This document shows positions 15,930 to 24,639 of a stretch of DNA of 40,945 nt, piece by piece (position 1 is the stretch's first letter; the number at the start of each line of letters is the position of its first letter). The notes under the pieces were generated by a model. The model did not search any database and was not told the DNA's origin. It was given only the letters and a program-made list of their open reading frames with translations. The stretch lies in NCBI GenBank assembly GCA_963542625.1, contig CAUTXO010000011.1, positions 1 through 40,945 of the forward strand. The letters are read 5' to 3'. This DNA comes from CAUTXO01 sp963542625. Lineage in GTDB: Bacteria; Campylobacterota; Campylobacteria; Campylobacterales; SZUA-545. The position numbers and the translations under genes are program-made.

Positions 15930-18900
15930 ATGCCTGGATTATACACAGAAGCTAGCTACGAAAACTCCATAATTGAGCTCTTTAGAGACACTTTAGGATA
16001 CGAGTATGCATACGGCCCAGGCATAGAAAGGAACTTCTCTAGCCCCTTATACGATGAGATCTTGCTTAGATCCTTGCGCCGCTTAAACAGCACTTTGCCA
16101 GAGGGCGCCATTTCAGACGCCTTGTTTAAACTAAAAAACTTTGAAAACGCCGAGCTCGTGCAGAAAAACGCAATTTTTATGGATTACCTGCAAAACGGTA
16201 TCCCCGTGCGGTTTTTTGTTGATGGAAAGGAGCGCTCTAGCATTGTCTATCTTGCCGATTACAAAGATCCGAGCAATAATTCTTTCATCGTGGCTAATCA
16301 ATGGACCTTTATTGAGAACGACAACAATCGCCGCCCCGATGTAATTTTGTTTTTGAATGGCTTGCCCGTTGTGCTTATGGAGCTTAAATCGCCATCAAGA
16401 GAGGAGGCCGACGCCTCGCAAGCTTATAGACAGATCCGCAACTATATGCAAGAGATCCCGTCTATGTTTATTTACAACGCCATCTGCGTTATGAGCGACC
16501 AGCTCGTATCCAAAGCGGGCACGATTACCTCTAGCGAGGACCGCTTTATGGAGTGGAAAACAAAAAACGGGAGCTATGAAAACACGCAATATGCGCAGTT
16601 TGACACCTTTTTTGAAGGGATCTTTCAAAAAGAAAGGCTGCTTGACATCATAAAGAATTTTATTTGTTTTGCAAGCGACGGGATTAGCACGTTTAAAATT
16701 CTTGCGGGGTATCATCAATATTTTGCGGTCAAAAAAGCCATTAGATCCACAGAGCGCGCGGCGGCAACCGATGGCAAGGGCGGCGTTTTTTGGCATACGC
16801 AAGGCAGCGGCAAGTCTCTTTCGATGGTGTTTTACGCGCACCTATTACAAGAAGCGCTAGCTAGCCCGACGATTATTGTGCTTACTGATAGAAACGATCT
16901 TGACGATCAACTCTACGGGCAGTTTTCACGGTGCAAGGATTTTTTAAGGCAAGATCCCGTGCAAGCAAAGAGCCGCGAAAACCTAAAGATCTTGCTAGCC
17001 AATAGGCAGGCAAACGGCATTATTTTTACCACAATGCAAAAGTTCGAGGAGCTTAGCGAGCCACTATCTGGGCGCCGCAACATCGTGGTGATAGCCGATG
17101 AAGCGCACAGGGGGCAGTATGGGCTTGCCGAAAAGATCAAGCTAACAAAGGACAAAAACGGCGATGAAGTAGCAAGGCGCACCGTTGGCACGGCAAGAAT
17201 TATCCGCGACGCGCTCCCTAACGCTACGTATATTGGTTTTACGGGCACGCCTATTTCGTCTAAGGATCGCAGCACAAAAGAGGTTTTTGGCGATTACATC
17301 GACATATACGATATGACGCAGGCTGTGGAGGATGGAGCGACGCGCCCCGTTTATTATGAAAGCCGCGTAATTAAATTGCACCTAGACGAAGAGACGCTAA
17401 AAATGATTGACGCTGAGTATGATCGTATGGCTGCCGACGCGCAAACAATCGAAAAAAGCAAGCGCGAGCTAGGGCAAATGGAGGCGATACTAGGCAACGA
17501 TAGCACGATAAATTCGCTTGTTTGCGACATCATCGAGCATTACGAAAATAACCGCGAAAATTTGCTTAGCGGCAAGGCGATGATTGTTGCTTATTCGCGC
17601 GGCATTGCTGCTAAGATCTATGAGAAGGTCTTGGCTCTGCGCCCTGCCTGGACGGAGAAAGTTGGCGTTGTGATGACTTCTGCTAGCGGAGACCAAGAGA
17701 CTTGGCAAGCAATCACGAGCAATAAGCGCAAAAGAGAAGATTTTGCAAAGAAGTTCAAAGACAACGCTAGCCCTATGAAAATTGCGATTGTTGTTGATAT
17801 GTGGCTAACTGGCTTTGACATCCCCTCCCTTGCGACTATGTATATTTACAAACCTATGGCGGGGCATAATTTAATGCAGGCAATTGCGCGCGTAAATCGT
17901 GTATTTGGCGATAAAGAAGGCGGGCTTATTGTGGATTACGTTGGCATTGCCGCGGCTTTAAAACAGGCGATGAACGACTACACCGCGCGCGATAAAAAGA
18001 ACTACGGCGATACGGACGTCACAAAAGTTGCGTATCCAAAATTCCTAGAAAAGCTATCCATATGCCGCGATAAATTTCACGGATACGACTACTCCAAATT
18101 CCAAAGCGGCACAGATCTTGACAGGGCAAAAGCAATCAGCGGCGCTGTGAATTTTATTATGGCTAGGGAGAAGCTCGATGATAAAAACTCCTTTGTAAAA
18201 GAAGCTCTTATGCTCCACCAGGCGCTTTCTCTTTGTTCGTCGCTTCTGGATGAGAGCACTAGGTTTGAAGCGGCTTTTTTTGAGGCGGTAAGAGTTCTTG
18301 TTTTAAGGCTTAGCGGCGCAGGCGAAGGCAAAAAGATCTCCTTGCAAGAATTAAACGCAAGAATAAGCGAGCTCCTAAAGCAAAGCATTAAAAGCGACGG
18401 CGTGATAAATTTATTTTCCGACATTAGGAAAGAATTTTCTTTGTTTGATCCTAAGTTTTTGCAAGAAATCGCCAATATGAAAGAAAAAAATCTAGCCCTT
18501 GAACTTTTGAAAAAGTTGCTGTCAGAGCAGGTTTTTGTTTATCGCAGAACGAATATCGTCAAGTCTGAAAAATTCAGCGAGATTATGCAGCGCCACCTAA
18601 ACGAGTATTTAAACGGAATGCTTACCAACGAAGAAGTCATTGAAAAAATGCTAGATCTAGCAAAGCAGATTGCCGCTGAACAAGAAAATGGTGCAAAGCT
18701 TGGCTTAAGCGCTGATGAGCTTGCCTTTTATGACGCGCTGACAAAGCCGCAGGCAATCAAAGATTTTTACGAAAATGAGGAGCTAATTGCCATAACAAAA
18801 GAGCTAGCGGATACTTTGCGCAACAATAAAACGATCGATTGGCAAAGGCGTGAATCGGCACGGGCAAAAATGCGTATGCTTGTTAAAAAGCTTTTAAAAA

Positions 18901-19004
18901 AGCACAAATATCCGCCTGAGGGGATGGACGATGCGGTTCAAACCGTTATGATGCAGTGCGAGCTTTGGACGGATAATTGCGCTTTTGATGATTGGCAGGC
19001 TTAA
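15930..19004 (+). CDS. hsdR: Type I restriction endonuclease subunit
   Basis: HsdR is the ATP-driven translocase and nuclease of the type I system. The 1024-residue protein has the N-terminal nuclease core RPDVILFLNGLPVVLMELK (Asp137, Glu151, Lys153). The helicase follows with Walker A TQGSGKS at 290-296, DEAH at 390-393 and motif III FTGTP, then the second RecA domain with IAIVVDMWLTGFDIPSL and QAIARVNR, and a C-terminal helical region. No truncation or frameshift is seen, so the system appears able to restrict. The ATG follows AAAGGAGACCAA, a strong ribosome site. A 51-base gap separates it from hsdS, and its stop overlaps the hemD start as TAATG. Confidence 0.97.
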   Translation: MPGLYTEASYENSIIELFRDTLGYEYAYGPGIERNFSSPLYDEILLRSLRRLNSTLPEGAISDALFKLKNFENAELVQKNAIFMDYLQNGIPVRFFVDGKERSSIVYLADYKDPSNNSFIVANQWTFIENDNNRRPDVILFLNGLPVVLMELKSPSREEADASQAYRQIRNYMQEIPSMFIYNAICVMSDQLVSKAGTITSSEDRFMEWKTKNGSYENTQYAQFDTFFEGIFQKERLLDIIKNFICFASDGISTFKILAGYHQYFAVKKAIRSTERAAATDGKGGVFWHTQGSGKSLSMVFYAHLLQEALASPTIIVLTDRNDLDDQLYGQFSRCKDFLRQDPVQAKSRENLKILLANRQANGIIFTTMQKFEELSEPLSGRRNIVVIADEAHRGQYGLAEKIKLTKDKNGDEVARRTVGTARIIRDALPNATYIGFTGTPISSKDRSTKEVFGDYIDIYDMTQAVEDGATRPVYYESRVIKLHLDEETLKMIDAEYDRMAADAQTIEKSKRELGQMEAILGNDSTINSLVCDIIEHYENNRENLLSGKAMIVAYSRGIAAKIYEKVLALRPAWTEKVGVVMTSASGDQETWQAITSNKRKREDFAKKFKDNASPMKIAIVVDMWLTGFDIPSLATMYIYKPMAGHNLMQAIARVNRVFGDKEGGLIVDYVGIAAALKQAMNDYTARDKKNYGDTDVTKVAYPKFLEKLSICRDKFHGYDYSKFQSGTDLDRAKAISGAVNFIMAREKLDDKNSFVKEALMLHQALSLCSSLLDESTRFEAAFFEAVRVLVLRLSGAGEGKKISLQELNARISELLKQSIKSDGVINLFSDIRKEFSLFDPKFLQEIANMKEKNLALELLKKLLSEQVFVYRRTNIVKSEKFSEIMQRHLNEYLNGMLTNEEVIEKMLDLAKQIAAEQENGAKLGLSADELAFYDALTKPQAIKDFYENEELIAITKELADTLRNNKTIDWQRRESARAKMRMLVKKLLKKHKYPPEGMDDAVQTVMMQCELWTDNCAFDDWQA

Positions 19005-19690
19005 TGCTAGCTAGCAGATCCAAGCGCTTGCAAGCAGCAGCTAGCAAGGTCGTGTTACTATCGCCGCAAAAAATGGCGGGCGTTATTAGCAAGCCCGTCA
19101 TCGACTTTGTGTTTTACGACGCTCCTTGCGATTTTAGCCTGTATGATTTTGTGATTTTTACCTCCAAAACGGGCGTTAGATCCGTGCTAGGAGACGGCGC
19201 GCGGCTAGATCTTGCCTGCTTTGCCGTCGGGGAGCAAACGGCGGATTTTTTAAGAAAACTAGGCGCGAGGGTTGAATTTACGGGCACGTCCTATGGCAAG
19301 GATCTTAGGCAAGAGATCCAAGCCCGTGCGGACAAAAAATTTTTGCTAATTAGCCCCAAGCGCGCGGCAGCAGATCTACGCCTAGCCAACGTAACAAGGC
19401 TCATCACCTACGAAACCGTTTGCAAAGACGTTTTGTTTGACCTTACCGAAGAAACGGCGTTTATTTTCACCTCGCCATCGTGCGTGGAGTGCTTTTTCAA
19501 AAACAACGCGTGGAGAGAAAATTACCGCGCCATAGCCATCGGCAAAACCACCAAAGAAGCCTTTGCCGGGCGCTGCGCTGAAGTTTTTATGCCGCCGCGC
19601 CCTAGCATAGAAGCTTGCATAAGCACCGCGCGAGAGATCTTAAAAGACCCTACGCGGGCAAAAAGCCTAGGTGCTCGAGCAAGATCTTAG
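19004..19690 (+). CDS. hemD: Uroporphyrinogen-III synthase
   Basis: HemD closes hydroxymethylbilane to uroporphyrinogen III in haem and sirohaem synthesis. The 228-residue protein is divergent in sequence, as the family usually is, but shows the two-lobed pattern. It has DFVIFTSKTGVRSVL in the first half, TAFIFTSPSCVECFFKN and YRAIAIGKTTKEAF in the second, and length is normal. The start ATG overlaps the hsdR stop as TAATG, so translation is coupled to a restriction gene, which is unusual. An upstream in-frame ATG at 18992 lies inside hsdR. Its last 41 bases overlap the end of the convergent mntP remnant. Confidence 0.88.
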   Translation: MLASRSKRLQAAASKVVLLSPQKMAGVISKPVIDFVFYDAPCDFSLYDFVIFTSKTGVRSVLGDGARLDLACFAVGEQTADFLRKLGARVEFTGTSYGKDLRQEIQARADKKFLLISPKRAAADLRLANVTRLITYETVCKDVLFDLTEETAFIFTSPSCVECFFKNNAWRENYRAIAIGKTTKEAFAGRCAEVFMPPRPSIEACISTAREILKDPTRAKSLGARARS

Positions 19691-20201
19691 TCCCAAGCCC
19701 GATTAAAATCACGCCGCCTACCAAAAGCGCCTTTGGCCCGATTTTTGCGCCTAAAAATTTGCCGACGAACACCGCCAGCACGCAAAGCACAAGACAGACG
19801 CCGCTAATTATGCCCGCGGCTTTGAAGATCTCGACGCTCTCAAAAGAAAGCGTAACGCCCACCGCCAGCGCGTCTATGCTCGTTGCCACACCGCCAAAAA
19901 GCAAAACGCCTAGCCCCAAGCTCTCTAGGGAAGCGGGCGGATTTTTTACCTCCATTATCATTTTTGCGCCAAGATAGCTCAAGATCCCAAAGGCGATGAA
20001 GTGGTCGATTTGTGCCACAAACGCCACGAAGGTTTTACCCAGAAAAAACCCGATAAGCGGCATAGCCCCTTAAAAAAACGCAAAAACCGCGCCTATTTTC
20101 ACCGTGCCGCCAAGCCCGATGCTTTTATGCCGCGCGCCGCTTGCCACCGAAAGCGCAGCACTATCCATCGCAAGCGCCACGGCAATTAAGAAAATTTCCA
20201 T
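19650..20201 (-). pseudogene. mntP: mntP, manganese efflux pump, interrupted by an in-frame stop
   Basis: MntP exports Mn2+ through the inner membrane. From ATG 20201 the frame reads MEIFLIAVALAMDSAALSVASG and so on for 43 residues, reaching AVFAFF. A TAA stop (bases 20072-20070) follows, and the same frame continues as GAMPLIGFFLGKTF to a stop at 19650. The whole frame is 184 codons, the normal MntP length, with the paired family motifs MDSAALSV and ATSIDALAVGVTLSF on either side of the stop. The family usually has a polar residue such as Gln at that position, so a single CAA-to-TAA change would explain it. No frameshift is needed. The downstream piece has its own ATG at 20063 and could make a 137-residue fragment. 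Sequencing error and stop readthrough are the alternatives. Confidence 0.8.
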
Positions 20202-20543
20202 TCGCAAAGTTTATAAAAATTTTTGTAAAAATCCCGCCGCAAGATCTTTAGTGCGGGTGGCATACTGCGCACTAGATCCAAGCATTGCCAAAGATCTTGT
20301 CCGCGCGTCGTTTTGCAGGTTTGCAGGTTTGCGCTCTTAAACACCGCCAAACAAACTCCAAAGATCCAAAGGGAAGTGGTGCGCTCGCGCAAAGCCGATC
20401 CATAAAGCTTCAAACAAACGCCAAGATCTTGCCCGCGCGTGATTGCGTATCTGCGCCGGCTACAAAGCCACAGATCTAAAGGCTTACGCGTGCGCGCTTC
20501 AAAAAATGGTGGGGGGTGGATAATGCGAAGATCTTACAAAAAG
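20202..20543. other. Gene-free spacer between mntP and the EnvC-like gene
   Basis: About 340 bases with no convincing gene; the short open frames here lack ribosome sites and family patterns. It contains a tandem TTTGCAGG repeat near 20325. It also has two related AAGATCTTGYCCGCGCGT blocks, near 20294 and 20422, and a G6 run near 20510. It is rich in AGATCT like the other spacers. Confidence 0.55.
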
Positions 20544-21743
20544 CTAAATGCTGCTGCTTGGGACGTGGATAATTTCTAGCGGATCAATCGGGACACCGTC
20601 TTTTGTTACTTCAAAAACAAGCTCGTCCATTACCCTGCCGACGGCTTCCCTTTCTTCGATGTCTTTATTTACCTTGATGTTTGGCGAGATGTTGTTAAGG
20701 TTGCGGTAGATTGTGTGCATATTGTTTTCGTGCTTGACGATTACAACGTTGCCAAGCGTTTGCAAATTATCCGCATAAACCACGCGCCCGTTCATAATGC
20801 TGCGGATAATCGGGTTTTTCTCCTGCGTTTCTATCGCAATGTAGTCGTTGTGGATCTTGATGTTGTAGATCGGGTCGATGTAGGGGCCAAACTTTTTTAC
20901 CACCTTAAATGCAAATCTATCGTCAATCGGTGGGCGATACTTCTTGCCGTAATAATGCTTTGTGTCAAGCGACAAATAAGACGAGCCGTATTTTTTCACC
21001 TTGGCGTTTGAGGTGTTTTTTGCCATTCTAAGGCTCGTGTCTAGATCTTTTAAAAGCTTTCTTTCCTTTTCTTGCTGATAAATAATGCGCTCAAGCTCCT
21101 TTTTGTAGTCCGTTTGCTTTTGCGCTAAGGTCGTCAGCTCCTTTTGCTCCTGCTTTTTTAGCTTTTTAATCTCCTGCCTTTTTAGCGTTAGATCCGTAAT
21201 AAGCTCGGTAATTTCATCAATTTTTTTATTAACTTCGCTCAAGGTTTTATCTATGACAATATAATCATTTTTAATGACAGATATGCGCTTGGCGTATTTT
21301 TCTTTTATCTTAATTAGCGCTTCTTTTTTAATCATATCCGATACGCTAAACTCGTTTTCCTTCTCAGCAACAATAGACGTCGTGAGATTAGAAACCATCA
21401 GATCTATAAGCTCAACTTCTATAAAACTCTTTTCTTCTGTAAGCTTTTGCTTTTGCTGCTGCAATTTTTTCATCTGCGCTTCTTTGGCGTCGGCTTCTAT
21501 CGCAAGCTGCCTTATTTGCACTTCAAGCTTTGACTGATTTTCCGAGTGCTTTTTTAGGCTGTCTTTTTGCGCATAGATCTTGTCGGCAAGGTTTTCAAGC
21601 GTGTTTTTAATCTTATCTTTTGACGCCGAATGCTTCTTTAGATCTTGCTTGGCAAGCTGGATCTTTTTGTTTATAAGGTTTAGATCTTCTTGCACCGCCG
21701 CCGCAAAAACCGCCACAAAAACAAAGACAAAGATCTTTTTCAT
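20544..21743 (-). CDS. EnvC-like coiled-coil protein with degenerate LytM domain
   Basis: A periplasmic 399-residue partner of FtsEX. The signal peptide (residues 1-17, ending AAA) is followed by a long Lys/Glu/Gln-rich coiled coil (~20-235), then a LytM/M23 domain (~275-395). The usual zinc ligands are not in place: the HxxxD region reads KIHNDYIAIE, and the final HxH is replaced by YRNL in HTIYRNLNNI. It is therefore probably a non-catalytic activator of a peptidoglycan amidase, as known for EnvC in Escherichia coli. Its ATG overlaps the ftsX stop as TAATG, which fits the ftsE-ftsX-envC unit. The link to amidase activation here is inference. Confidence 0.88.
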   Translation of the reverse strand: MKKIFVFVFVAVFAAAVQEDLNLINKKIQLAKQDLKKHSASKDKIKNTLENLADKIYAQKDSLKKHSENQSKLEVQIRQLAIEADAKEAQMKKLQQQKQKLTEEKSFIEVELIDLMVSNLTTSIVAEKENEFSVSDMIKKEALIKIKEKYAKRISVIKNDYIVIDKTLSEVNKKIDEITELITDLTLKRQEIKKLKKQEQKELTTLAQKQTDYKKELERIIYQQEKERKLLKDLDTSLRMAKNTSNAKVKKYGSSYLSLDTKHYYGKKYRPPIDDRFAFKVVKKFGPYIDPIYNIKIHNDYIAIETQEKNPIIRSIMNGRVVYADNLQTLGNVVIVKHENNMHTIYRNLNNISPNIKVNKDIEEREAVGRVMDELVFEVTKDGVPIDPLEIIHVPSSSI

Positions 21744-22549
21744 TACTTATCCGTTTTTAAAATCACGTAAAGCACGCAAAAAATCGACAGGCAAAGCGAT
21801 AGCGCCAAAAGCCGCGCGCCGTCGTGCAAGACGTCAAAATTCACGCTTGCGATGCCGATTTCATCGACGATGTTTGCAAAATAAGCGTTATTTATCAGCA
21901 CAAGGTAAAGCAGCACCACGATTAAGCTCGCTGTTATGCTATCCACAATAGACAAAAAAAACAGCGACGCGCTCTTTTGCCAAAGCCCCGCGCCAAAAAT
22001 ATTCATAATATTCATACGCTCCCTGTTGGATAAAAACCAAAGCTCCATTTGGCGGATCATCAAAAGCGAAGAAACAACAAAAATTATCGCCGCCATCGCA
22101 ACAAGCATAGTTTTTATCATCACAAGCAAGCTATAAACTTGATTTTGGCTCTTTGAAAACGCTTCAACGCGCGTGATTGCGTCCATTTTCATAAGCCCGT
22201 CTTTTAGGCTTTGGCGCATTTTGGCGTTTGGGTAGCGCTCAAGCGAGATCTTGTAAAACTTAGGCAAAGAAGTTTTTAAATACGCCAGATTTTCTATGGA
22301 AATATTCTCGCGCAAGGAGTCAATGACAAACGTTGGATCTATCTCTTCAAGCGACTTTACGTTTTCAATCCTGCCCTGAAGATCTTCAATGCTAAGCGCC
22401 GTTTTTGCAACGGCGATGATTGCGTAATTTTTGTTTAAATTATCTTCTTGCTCTTGCAACATTTGATTGGTGCCGACGATGAATTCAAAAGAAAACAGCA
22501 CGCCTATAAGCGCAAAAATCAGCGATAAATGGTTTTTATACGATCTCAT
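21743..22549 (-). CDS. ftsX: Cell-division membrane protein FtsX
   Basis: FtsX couples ATP hydrolysis by FtsE in the cytoplasm to peptidoglycan hydrolase activation in the periplasm at the septum. The 268-residue protein has a short N-terminal tail, a first transmembrane helix (~8-28) and an extracytoplasmic domain of about 115 residues. Three more helices lie near 145-165, 195-220 and 245-262, the normal FtsX layout. It overlaps ftsE by 14 bp and the EnvC-like gene by 1 bp, so the three are translationally linked. Confidence 0.93.
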   Translation of the reverse strand: MRSYKNHLSLIFALIGVLFSFEFIVGTNQMLQEQEDNLNKNYAIIAVAKTALSIEDLQGRIENVKSLEEIDPTFVIDSLRENISIENLAYLKTSLPKFYKISLERYPNAKMRQSLKDGLMKMDAITRVEAFSKSQNQVYSLLVMIKTMLVAMAAIIFVVSSLLMIRQMELWFLSNRERMNIMNIFGAGLWQKSASLFFLSIVDSITASLIVVLLYLVLINNAYFANIVDEIGIASVNFDVLHDGARLLALSLCLSIFCVLYVILKTDK

Positions 22550-23192
22550 GTAAGCCTTTATCTTCTATGTGAAAGTGTCTAAATTTTACGCCAAGATTTG
22601 TAGGCATTTTGTGCGTAACTATCAAAACGGTCTTGTTAAGCTCATTAATTGACTTAAACAGGTTTATTACCATCTCGGCTGAGTATTCATCAAGGTTTCC
22701 CGTCGGCTCATCGGCCAAAATCAGGCTAGGACCGTGCGCAAGCGCCCTAGCCACGCCAACGCGCTGCTGCTCGCCACCGCTTAGCTCGCGCGGATACCTA
22801 TGCGCCTTGTGCGATAGCTTGATGTGCCCTAGAAGCGTTTTAACCTGCTCGTTTATAATGCGTTGGGAATAGTTGCTAATGACAAGCGGCAAGGCGATGT
22901 TTTTTGAAACGTCCCATTCTTCTATGAGCTTGTAATCTTGAAAAACAATGCCAAGTTTGCGCCTTAGATCCCTAACCGCACTTTTCCTAGCCATACCAAG
23001 ATCCAAGCCGCCAACAGTTAGGATCCCGCCGGCAATTTGCAACTCGCCGTAAAGCGTTTTAAATAAAGACGACTTCCCCGTCCCGCTCTTGCCGGTGATA
23101 AACACCAAATCTCCTTCGGCAACGTAAAAAGAAACATCTTTTAAGATTACTTCTTTTTCATAAGCTATCGTTAAATTTTGTGCTTTAATCAA
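22536..23192 (-). CDS. ftsE: Cell-division ATPase FtsE
   Basis: The ATP-binding partner of FtsX. The 218-residue ABC ATPase has Walker A GKSGTGKSS (residues 34-42), the signature LSGGEQQRV and the Walker B LILADEPTGNLD, the last typical of FtsE/LolD-type ATPases. The start codon is TTG at 23192, supported by GGAGG six bases upstream. It overlaps the trmB stop by 8 bp. The position directly before ftsX settles the assignment. Confidence 0.95.
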   Translation of the reverse strand: MIKAQNLTIAYEKEVILKDVSFYVAEGDLVFITGKSGTGKSSLFKTLYGELQIAGGILTVGGLDLGMARKSAVRDLRRKLGIVFQDYKLIEEWDVSKNIALPLVISNYSQRIINEQVKTLLGHIKLSHKAHRYPRELSGGEQQRVGVARALAHGPSLILADEPTGNLDEYSAEMVINLFKSINELNKTVLIVTHKMPTNLGVKFRHFHIEDKGLHEIV

Positions 23193-24639
23193 AATTCCCT
23201 CCGCCTACCTTCAAAATTTTTTGATGAGCCAAGTAATTCTCCGGCAATTCATACGGTTTTGCCCCATAGTAGCGCACACCCTGCGCCCCGCTTAAGATGT
23301 ATAAGGTCTGCCCAAAGGCGCTTTTGCCTATTAAAATTTTATACAAAGTCAAATCCGCGCGCACCTTAAAAACCTTGATGAGCTTAATCATAAAATCCTT
23401 ACAGATAAACGCTTTATCGGCAAAAAATAAAATGTTTTTATCAAAAAAGAGCAAGGGTGGAAAAGAAAAATCACTAGCTTGCGGCTCTACGCGTTGGATC
23501 TGCGCGGGCGCTGGATTTTGCGCGGGATCTTGAACTGGATCTCGCGTTAGATCTTGTGATGGATCTTGCACTAGATCTAGCGCCGGATCTTGAGCTAGAT
23601 CTTGGACTTGATTTTGTGATGGATCTTGAGCTGGATCTGCCGCTAGATCTCGTGATGGATATTGCAATAGATCTTGAGCTAGATTTTGTGATGGATCCTG
23701 CGACAGATCTTGAGCTAGATATCGCGTTAGATCTTGTGATGGATCTTGCACTAGATCTAGCGCCGGATCTTGTGTTGGGTTTTGAGCTAGATCCCGCACC
23801 GGCGCGGCGTTTGTGAAAATAACGTCGTAAATATCCTTGCCCGATTGCTTCCAGCGTTTTTCATATTTACTAAGCGCAACGCTATCTTTATTGACGGCAA
23901 GCGCAACTTTTAGCCCCATCTTTTCATAAAGCCCCAGCACGTAATCTTTATACTCGGCGCTATCGGTTCTAAGCTCCAGGCTCCCGCGCAAAACCTTGCG
24001 GCAAGAGCAAATAAAATTCTCACTAAAGACGCGTTTTGTTGGGTTTTTATCCCACGGCACGGGGAAATGCACCAAGATCCGCTCGCAATTTTTGCCGCTA
24101 AGGCTTTCTATGGCAAGCCTTGCGTCGCAACGCGCGAGCAAGACGTTTTGAATAGAGCTTTCGCCCAAGATCTTAAGCACCTTTTCAAGCGCTGGCGCGT
24201 AAATTTCTATCCCCACGTGCAAGATCTCCGGGTGCGCCTTGGCGTTTTTTATAATCATCTCGCCGCCGCCAAAGCCAATCTCCACCCAGATCTTTTGCTC
24301 TCTCGGCAAGTTTTTAAGCTCACCCGGCGCAATCAAATTGCCATAAGATCTCTGCGGGCGAATGTTTTGCAAGTTTGAGCTGATGGTAACCGCGCGCGCG
24401 GCTTTGATAAAGTTTAGCACGGAGAGTTTTACCACGCTAAGATCTAGGGGCCTTGTCTTTTTATCGACCTTAATCAGCACATTGCCGCCCTTTGGGTAAA
24501 GCTCTAGCAAAAACTCGCGCCCTGAATGCTTAACGCCCACGACGCCCGGAAGCCCAACCGAGCCAAACAAATACTCAAAGCCGCCTTCGCAAAACGGAAA
24601 CTGCGGGAGCTCAAAGGCTTTTGTAAGCGCGTGCGGCAT
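23185..24639 (-). CDS. trmB: tRNA (guanine-N7-)-methyltransferase with a repeat insertion
   Basis: TrmB makes m7G46 in the variable loop of tRNAs. The SAM-binding motif VEIGFGGGE is at residues 119-127. The active region HFPVPWDKNPTKRV is at 191-204, and a KYEKRW motif follows near 258-263. An N-terminal extension of about 110 residues and a C-terminal domain are also present, as in Campylobacter relatives of about 390 residues. This copy has 484 residues because residues ~282-379 are about 24 copies of a tetrapeptide, roughly [QRL]-D-[PL]-[ASTV]. They sit exactly between the methyltransferase fold and the C-terminal domain, so the insert is in frame and probably tolerated. The ATG overlaps the stop of the fibronectin-III lipoprotein gene by one base. 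Confidence 0.93.
   Translation of the reverse strand: MPHALTKAFELPQFPFCEGGFEYLFGSVGLPGVVGVKHSGREFLLELYPKGGNVLIKVDKKTRPLDLSVVKLSVLNFIKAARAVTISSNLQNIRPQRSYGNLIAPGELKNLPREQKIWVEIGFGGGEMIIKNAKAHPEILHVGIEIYAPALEKVLKILGESSIQNVLLARCDARLAIESLSGKNCERILVHFPVPWDKNPTKRVFSENFICSCRKVLRGSLELRTDSAEYKDYVLGLYEKMGLKVALAVNKDSVALSKYEKRWKQSGKDIYDVIFTNAAPVRDLAQNPTQDPALDLVQDPSQDLTRYLAQDLSQDPSQNLAQDLLQYPSRDLAADPAQDPSQNQVQDLAQDPALDLVQDPSQDLTRDPVQDPAQNPAPAQIQRVEPQASDFSFPPLLFFDKNILFFADKAFICKDFMIKLIKVFKVRADLTLYKILIGKSAFGQTLYILSGAQGVRYYGAKPYELPENYLAHQKILKVGGGNFD
23503..23796. repeat. 12-bp minisatellite inside trmB, built on RGATCY
   Basis: About 24 imperfect tandem units of 12 bp, with a plus-strand consensus close to AGATCTTGNGCT; most units carry GATC and the array stays in phase over about 290 bases. 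A 51-bp stretch (23542-23592) recurs exactly at 23722-23772, an offset of 180 bp or 15 units, showing that blocks of units have been duplicated. It is not CRISPR: the units are adjacent and have no spacers. Confidence 0.95.

Noticed and set aside
13247..19004. Phase variation of the hsd genes by homopolymer tract
   Set aside because: I found no G or C run longer than about five or six bases, nor inverted hsdS copies, in these genes.
23503..23796. CRISPR array
   Set aside because: The units are 12 bp and directly adjacent, without spacers, and lie in frame in trmB. No cas genes are in the window.
23556..23816. Plus-strand frame of Leu-Asp-rich repeats opposite trmB
   Set aside because: It is the antisense reading of the 12-bp minisatellite, which stays open because each unit is four codons. 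trmB on the other strand has full family motifs.
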